DNA of 10,440 nucleotides from a bacterium (GTDB lineage Bacteria; Chlamydiota; Chlamydiia; Chlamydiales; JAFEGQ01), in assembly GCA_021809305.1 (NCBI GenBank), contig JAKBAF010000012.1, positions 1 through 10,440 of the forward strand. The letters run 5' to 3'. Numbering within the stretch: the first letter of the stretch is position 1; each line of letters opens with the position of its first letter. Positions 6,487-10,440 of the stretch are shown one piece after another. The translations under genes and the position numbers were made by a program. The notes under the pieces are model-generated. The model made no database searches, was not told where the DNA came from, and saw only the letters and a program-made list of their open reading frames with translations.

Positions 6487-8178
6487 ATGAGCGTTCAAGG
6501 AATTCTAGCAAAATGTCACGGTGAAGGTGGAAAAGAAGGAGCTGGCGTTGTAGCAGTAGAGATCTCTTTTGCGACAATTACTGCTCTCTTTTTAAATCGA
6601 TACGCAGGCTTCTCGCTTGGCAAATCCGCTGCCATTAGTGGCGCTCTCTGGCTCTCTGCCGACTGCACAACTCGCTTCGCAAAAATAAGCCATAAGTACG
6701 ATGAGCTGCTCTTCAACTACCGCCATGAAGTGGGCAATGCTGGCCAGAGAACAATGGGCTGGGTCCAGCGTGAGACTGCAAGGCTTGAGCTTGAGGTGCG
6801 ACAGGAGACGGAGCGTGGGCAGCAAGAGCTTGCTGGCCATCAGAGGGTGGTTGCTGGGCTTCAGCGTGATTTAGCTGATTTGAGAGGAGAGCTGACTGAG
6901 CAGCAGAGAGGTTTTGCTGAAGTCCAGGATCAGTTACAGATTGAGCTCAAGGCTGTTAAGAGCGAAAAAGAGCGACTAGCGGACATCGAGCGAAGCATGG
7001 CGGATGTTCAAGAGGAGCTGCGTAATGCGGAGGCGAAAATCCTCGGCCTAGAAGGTGAAGATGCCATAGCCTTAATGAGTCGTGAACGTGATGTTTATAA
7101 GTTGGAAGTACAGGCCCTAAAAGAAGAAAGGCAGATCACCCTCGAAGGGCATCAACAGGCTCTTCATAGCCTGCAGGAAGGGGTTAAAAAGCAGAGAGAA
7201 ATAATTCAGGAGAAGGAAAGGGCTGCAGATGATCTTGGCCGGCAGGTTAAGAGCACTGAGGAAAGGGTCGTACTCATTCAGAGACAAATGGGTATCAAAG
7301 ATGAAGAGCTGATACGAGCAGGCGAGCTTAGAAAAGAAAGAGAAGAGCTACTAGGTAAACGAATCGCCGTAAAGGACGAGGAAATCGCAGACCTTAAGGG
7401 CCGATTGAGTGGACAAGAAATCCTGCAAAAAGCGGTCGAGGAAAAAGAAGGGCTGCTGCTGAAGGCTCAAGAAGAGCAAGTCAACTTGACACGCAAAGTT
7501 GACGACCAAGAGAAAGCACTTACCGCTCTTCGCGAGACGCTGGAAGCAGCTCAGAAGGAACTAGAAGAGCTCCAAGAGAAGCTTCGGGTTTCCGAAGAGG
7601 GCCAGATTGGCCATGCGGAGTTAGTAGCCCAATTCGCTGAAGCGAAAGAGAAAGTGGTAGAGGCTGAAGCTGATGTCGAGAAACTAACCGCCCAAATCAA
7701 AGCAAAAAAGAAACAGCTCTCAAAGCAAGGGAAGCTCCTTAGGCAGACGCAAACACAAAACAAAGAGCACGTCAAGAAGCTTAGGGAGGATTTTGAGGAA
7801 ATATCTAAGCTCCGGGCTGACTTGAAAAGGGTTTCGAAGGAGGCTGAGGAGGCTGAGGAGGCCGAGGGAGAAGAAGGAGAGCTCGGTACTGGTAGAGAAG
7901 CTGAGGCTTTAGAGCTGCACACCCCAATATCCGATAGCTCCGGGAAGAATGCGCGGGCTCTCACGGTTAGAAGAAGAACGATAGCTTCTAGCGAAGGTGT
8001 GAAAGCACTTGTGGATGGGTCCTCTCCTGGAAGTGGTGATCTTGCCTATACGACGATGACCCCTAAGCGCAGGGTAACATTACCCAAGACTGGCCCTCTC
8101 TTCGACGATCTCAAGAAGGTCGATGGCGAAGGAACGGGTGGAGTGGAGAAAAAAGAAGGCGACGGAAAGACTGTCTAG
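6487..8178 (+). CDS. Long coiled-coil protein with N-terminal two-lobed hydrophobic segment (candidate Inc/effector)
   Basis: A 563-residue protein with no family that I recognise. After about 19 polar residues come two hydrophobic lobes, roughly 20-38 and 45-58, joined by a short polar turn (NRYAGFSLGK). From about residue 90 to 455 it is a nearly uninterrupted coiled coil rich in Glu, Lys, Gln and Leu. The remaining 110 residues are acidic at first (EEAEEAEEAEGEEGE), then Ser/Thr/Arg-rich and probably disordered. A short N terminus, a closely spaced hydrophobic pair and a coiled coil are the hallmarks of chlamydial inclusion-membrane (Inc) proteins, which are exported by type III secretion and inserted in the host-derived vacuole. 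That role is inference from shape, since coiled-coil proteins mimic each other. The ATG follows GGGAGG by six bases. Glu codons are often GAA here while the neighbours favour GAG. The last 99 bases overlap the opposing gene. Confidence 0.9.
   Translation: MSVQGILAKCHGEGGKEGAGVVAVEISFATITALFLNRYAGFSLGKSAAISGALWLSADCTTRFAKISHKYDELLFNYRHEVGNAGQRTMGWVQRETARLELEVRQETERGQQELAGHQRVVAGLQRDLADLRGELTEQQRGFAEVQDQLQIELKAVKSEKERLADIERSMADVQEELRNAEAKILGLEGEDAIALMSRERDVYKLEVQALKEERQITLEGHQQALHSLQEGVKKQREIIQEKERAADDLGRQVKSTEERVVLIQRQMGIKDEELIRAGELRKEREELLGKRIAVKDEEIADLKGRLSGQEILQKAVEEKEGLLLKAQEEQVNLTRKVDDQEKALTALRETLEAAQKELEELQEKLRVSEEGQIGHAELVAQFAEAKEKVVEAEADVEKLTAQIKAKKKQLSKQGKLLRQTQTQNKEHVKKLREDFEEISKLRADLKRVSKEAEEAEEAEGEEGELGTGREAEALELHTPISDSSGKNARALTVRRRTIASSEGVKALVDGSSPGSGDLAYTTMTPKRRVTLPKTGPLFDDLKKVDGEGTGGVEKKEGDGKTV
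7840..7866 (+). repeat. Three tandem 9-base units (Glu-Ala-Glu)
   Basis: GAGGCTGAG occurs twice, followed by GAGGCCGAG, coding for EAEEAEEAE from residue 452. It marks the junction between the coiled coil and the disordered tail. Such a short in-frame repeat can gain or lose units without breaking the frame. Confidence 0.75.
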
Positions 8179-9192
8179 GGGCAGCGCCCTTCCTGCTGGC
8201 TGAGCTTCTCTGAGGCGATTTTGTAGCGCTTCGAAGAGGGAGGTTAAGGCTGGCAGGGAGGGGGTCCCCTTCTTCGGATTTTGCACGAGGAAGAGCCAGA
8301 TGCGGAGGAGCTCCTCTGTGGTGGCAAAGAGTCGCTGGAGCGGCTCCTTCAGCCGAAGGATCAGCTTATTGCCTCTAGCTTCGATGGCACTATCTAAGAG
8401 AACGGCGAGGGAGTGGGCGACACGGCGCTCGACTTGTATTATCGAGGCGGCTTGAACCTCACTCATCCCTCCCCACTCTCGCTTAACATCCTCCTCCATT
8501 TCTCTATCTCGCTCAGCTTGCCCGGCAAGCAGAGCAACCCCCTCCCTTAGCACCTCCAAATAGGGCTCCTCATCGAATGGGGCTGGCAGCGCAGGATCGC
8601 TTAGGGCGAACTGACCAATGGCATGGAGAAGGGAGGTCGCTTCGTCAACAAAGGTGGCTACCCCCTTTAGCAGCATGGCTGCGGCCCTCTGTGGAAAGAT
8701 AAGGTAGGAGACGGGGATGGCAATCAGCGTGCCAACCACCACATAGAGTGCACGTAGCATCGCCTGTTGCATGGGGGAGCTGTCGAGCTCTTCGGAGATC
8801 AAAATAAAGAAAGCGGTCAGAAGGCCAAGGCGGGCTTGTGGGGCGATGGGAAGGGTTATAGCCCCAAAGAGGACAAGGCCTGCCATCACCACCCACATCA
8901 CCCAGTCGTGGGCGTGGATCACCTCATTAAACGCGAAGATCGTACCGATCCCAACAACAAGTCCCAGCCCCGACCAGAAGAGGATGGGGCGGAGTGTGGC
9001 CATCGTTGCGCCAACTGTCGACTGGACCATCAGCATGGCGTAGAAGAGGATCATGACAACGCCGAGGAAGTCGATGCCGGTAAGGTAGGCAAACAAGATG
9101 CCGGCAAGGCCTGCGACCGCAATCCGGATGATGAACTTCACCCGGACAACGTTAAAGAACCGCTCCTCCTCCTTTGGCTGATACTGCACCAT
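8080..9192 (-). CDS. Aromatic acid exporter / FUSC-like inner-membrane protein
   Basis: A 370-residue protein with the layout of the ArAE/FUSC superfamily, whose members export aromatic carboxylates or related small acids: about six transmembrane helices, then a soluble helical domain. Hydrophobic segments lie near residues 20-38, 42-58, 68-88, 97-117, 119-133 and 148-166, ending in SYLIFPQR, a typical exit from the last helix. Residues 170-370 are mostly charged helices. I chose the ATG at 9192 (MVQYQPKEEE) because GGAGGGG lies just before it; a TTG at 9213 would add seven residues but has no site. The last 32 codons are antisense to the coiled-coil gene's 3' end. No promoter stands out upstream. 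The substrate is not readable from the sequence, and the family call rests on topology and general likeness. Confidence 0.85.
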   Translation of the reverse strand: MVQYQPKEEERFFNVVRVKFIIRIAVAGLAGILFAYLTGIDFLGVVMILFYAMLMVQSTVGATMATLRPILFWSGLGLVVGIGTIFAFNEVIHAHDWVMWVVMAGLVLFGAITLPIAPQARLGLLTAFFILISEELDSSPMQQAMLRALYVVVGTLIAIPVSYLIFPQRAAAMLLKGVATFVDEATSLLHAIGQFALSDPALPAPFDEEPYLEVLREGVALLAGQAERDREMEEDVKREWGGMSEVQAASIIQVERRVAHSLAVLLDSAIEARGNKLILRLKEPLQRLFATTEELLRIWLFLVQNPKKGTPSLPALTSLFEALQNRLREAQPAGRALPLDSLSVAFFFLHSTRSFAIDLLEIVEERASLG

Positions 9193-9287
9193 CGCCCCTC
9201 CATCTTTTTGCAAGGTAGCGCCAAAAGAGTTTAACCGCGATAGGGATGAAGAGCCTCGCTAGCATGGAGCTGTCGCAATAAATACTA

Positions 9288-9519
9288 TGGGGACGTTGTC
9301 CCCAAACCCCTACGAGAGGGCCTAGGCCCTCTCGACACCCATGGCGTTTTTCTTTGGCCGTAGCGCTCGTTTTGTAAAAGCTGTTGCACTCCCCGAAAAG
9401 GCAAAGCCTTTTGGGGGAGATACTATCTACGAAAAATACTCTACGGTTGAACGTTCAGATATTAAAGGGAGTCGAGAGGGCCTAGGCCCTCTCGTAGGGG
9501 TTTGGGGACAACGTCCCCA
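9288..9519. repeat. 232-bp palindromic repeat element (MITE-like)
   Basis: The ends, 9288-9336 and 9471-9519, are perfect 49-bp inverted repeats. Each arm contains a small hairpin (GGGGAC-GTT-GTCCCC, left copy 9289-9303) and a perfect 22-bp palindrome centred on CCTAGG (9313-9334 and 9473-9494). The centre is another hairpin, CTCCCCGAAAAGGC (9389-9402) and GCCTTTTGGGGGAG (9406-9419) around AAA, with one mismatch; its loop sits at the exact midpoint. The intervening parts also face each other imperfectly (CCGTAG at 9358 against CTACGG at 9441), so the whole element is one long inverted repeat. No transposase and no clear target-site duplication are seen. It is probably one copy of a dispersed family. 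It occupies most of the 9193-9754 gap; the flanking 9202-9287 shows nothing definite. Confidence 0.8.
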
Positions 9520-9598
9520 ATGCTTTGCCTTACGATAACTCGGTGCTGCTAGAGCTCTTTTGTTTCGTGGATGGCGCCGTATTCGTTAAACCGAGAAA

Positions 9599-9627
9599 TT
9601 GACAAAAGGTGAAGGGTGACTTATTAA
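9599..9627 (+). promoter_or_regulatory. Promoter for the surface protein gene
   Basis: A perfect TTGACA (9599-9604) and TATTAA (9622-9627, four of six to consensus) are spaced by 17 bases. Transcription would start near 9634, leaving a leader of about 120 bases before the ATG at 9755. The rest of that leader has no structure I can support. Confidence 0.55.
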
Positions 9628-9754
9628 AGCTTTTGCCACGTGCCTTCAACAAAAATGATAGGATAGACGCCCTTTACCTGCTGAGAGCGTGCTGTAAGTG
9701 TGTAGAGCCGCATGTTTTGCGATGACGTTTTAACTGAAAAATGCGCAAGGCCTT

Positions 9755-10440
9755 ATGAATATTTTTCTCTCTCTATTTACTGTTTGTATGATCGTATGGA
9801 GCTCCACAATCTTTGCCAGTGTACAGATCGTCAGCGGCGCAGCCCCTGTACCACTCGATGCCAATGGTATTGCCGATGGAGCAGAATTTGTAGGGCAGAA
9901 TGTCACACCATCAACTTTAACTGTTGGGAATGGGCAGAACATCAATAACAACAGCAAACCTGTTGGCATTTCTACGGACAGCCCTAACCAGAGTACCATT
10001 CTCTTTCAAGGGACCTCTGGCACCTCAATAGTTAACGGAACAATTGGTGCGATAAATAGCATGCTCAATATTTCAGGAGGGATGGGGTCATCAACGGTAG
10101 TATTTAATGGGCCGGTTAGTGCGGCAAATTTCGCTGTAACAGGTAATGGTATCGTTCAATTCAACAGCACTGCTGATCCCGATTTGACCTTTAGCTCTGA
10201 TGGGGTCCTCGTTGTTAGCAATAGCGTTGTTTTTACAGGTGTGGTGACGCCCTCACTCCCTAGCATAGGAACAGTTCAGCTTGGAGCTGGTAGCATATTA
10301 AATGGTAATGTGGGAACTCCATCAAATCCAATAAAGACAATAGTGGTCCCATCAGGAAGTGCAACTGTAAATGGTAATCTTGTTTCGACAAATTTAATAG
10401 TCAACGCCAGCACACTACTGCTCAATGGAGATTTGGATCG
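9755..10440 (+). CDS. Autotransporter-like beta-helical surface protein (3' partial)
   Basis: An open frame from ATG 9755 runs without a stop to the right edge (228 codons visible). AAGG at 9747-9750 lies four bases before the start, and a TAA at 9731 closes the frame upstream. The first 21 residues form a hydrophobic signal peptide (MNIFLSLFTVCMIVW, then SSTIFA) with likely cleavage after Ala21; its start lacks the usual Lys/Arg. The rest is rich in Gly, Asn, Ser, Thr and Val, with short hydrophobic strands between turns such as TVVFNGPVSAANFAVTGNG and SILNGNVGTPSNPIKTIVV, as in the beta-helix passengers of autotransporters (rOmpB-like or similar). A C-terminal beta-barrel would be expected outside the window. 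It lacks clear repeated FxxN and GGA(I/L/V) motifs, so I do not call it a chlamydial Pmp. A likely role is adhesion or surface coat, by inference. Confidence 0.8.
   Translation, partial: MNIFLSLFTVCMIVWSSTIFASVQIVSGAAPVPLDANGIADGAEFVGQNVTPSTLTVGNGQNINNNSKPVGISTDSPNQSTILFQGTSGTSIVNGTIGAINSMLNISGGMGSSTVVFNGPVSAANFAVTGNGIVQFNSTADPDLTFSSDGVLVVSNSVVFTGVVTPSLPSIGTVQLGAGSILNGNVGTPSNPIKTIVVPSGSATVNGNLVSTNLIVNASTLLLNGDLD

Noticed and set aside
7551..7964. 137-codon Ser-rich antisense frame in the coiled-coil gene
   Set aside because: Its Ser/Phe repeats are the reverse complement of Glu/Lys codons, the usual shadow of a coiled-coil gene.
8767..9234. 155-codon plus-strand frame over the exporter gene
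   Set aside because: It is His/Asp/Lys-rich, has no ribosome binding site and is the antisense shadow of membrane-helix codons.
9341..9538. 65-codon open frame inside the palindromic element
   Set aside because: It has no ribosome binding site, uses the inverted-repeat arm as coding sequence and ends just past the element; it is best explained as a by-product of the repeat.
9660..9720. CTGAGA-containing leader, possibly a TPP riboswitch
   Set aside because: The rest of the conserved TPP core is absent and the downstream gene is a surface protein, not thiamine metabolism.
1..10440. CRISPR array, tRNA or rRNA genes, or an encoded transposase or phage gene
   Set aside because: I read both strands and saw no regular direct repeats with spacers, no cloverleaf-like segment and no recombinase or phage motif.

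Overview
The window reads as chromosomal DNA of a chlamydia-like bacterium (phylum Chlamydiota), most likely an environmental (non-Chlamydiaceae) lineage. The main clue is a GreA transcript-cleavage factor carried at the C-terminal end of a 722-residue protein, an architecture I know from Chlamydia (about 715 residues there). A small charged protein gene beside greA and a double-length ThyX-like protein fit the same picture. Base composition is near 50 % G+C by eye. I cannot name a species.

Layout from left to right. (1) Positions 1-1663: the 3' part of a two-domain ThyX-like gene on the plus strand; its start is off the left edge. (2) 1664-2092, minus strand: a 142-residue charged, helical hypothetical protein that meets the ThyX-like gene stop to stop. 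(3) 2093-2402: a roughly 310-bp divergent regulatory region with promoter-like sequences facing both ways. (4) 2403-5161: greA and rdgB, overlapping by 4 bases and surely co-expressed. (5) 5162-5329: a non-coding stretch with several stacked stem-loops. (6) 5330-6424: a NYN/YacP-type nuclease gene and a three-helix membrane protein gene, 18 bases apart. (7) 6425-8178: a gene with its own promoter and a hairpin over its ribosome binding site, coding for a long coiled-coil protein with an N-terminal two-lobed hydrophobic segment, the shape of a chlamydial inclusion-membrane (Inc) or secreted effector protein. (8) 8080-9192, minus strand: an aromatic acid exporter/FUSC-like membrane protein whose 3' end overlaps the coiled-coil gene by 99 bases. 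(9) 9193-9754: a gene-poor region with a 232-bp palindromic repeat element and a good promoter. (10) 9755 to the right edge: the start of a large exported beta-helical, autotransporter-like surface protein.

The left half is housekeeping: thymidylate synthesis, transcription fidelity, nucleotide-pool cleaning and RNA turnover. The right half looks accessory and host-facing: a possible inclusion protein, a transporter, a repeat element and a surface protein. The least explained sequences are non-coding: the structured region before the NYN gene, the promoter/hairpin before the coiled-coil gene (which shares a 21-bp motif with the promoter region of the 142-residue protein), and the long palindromic element.
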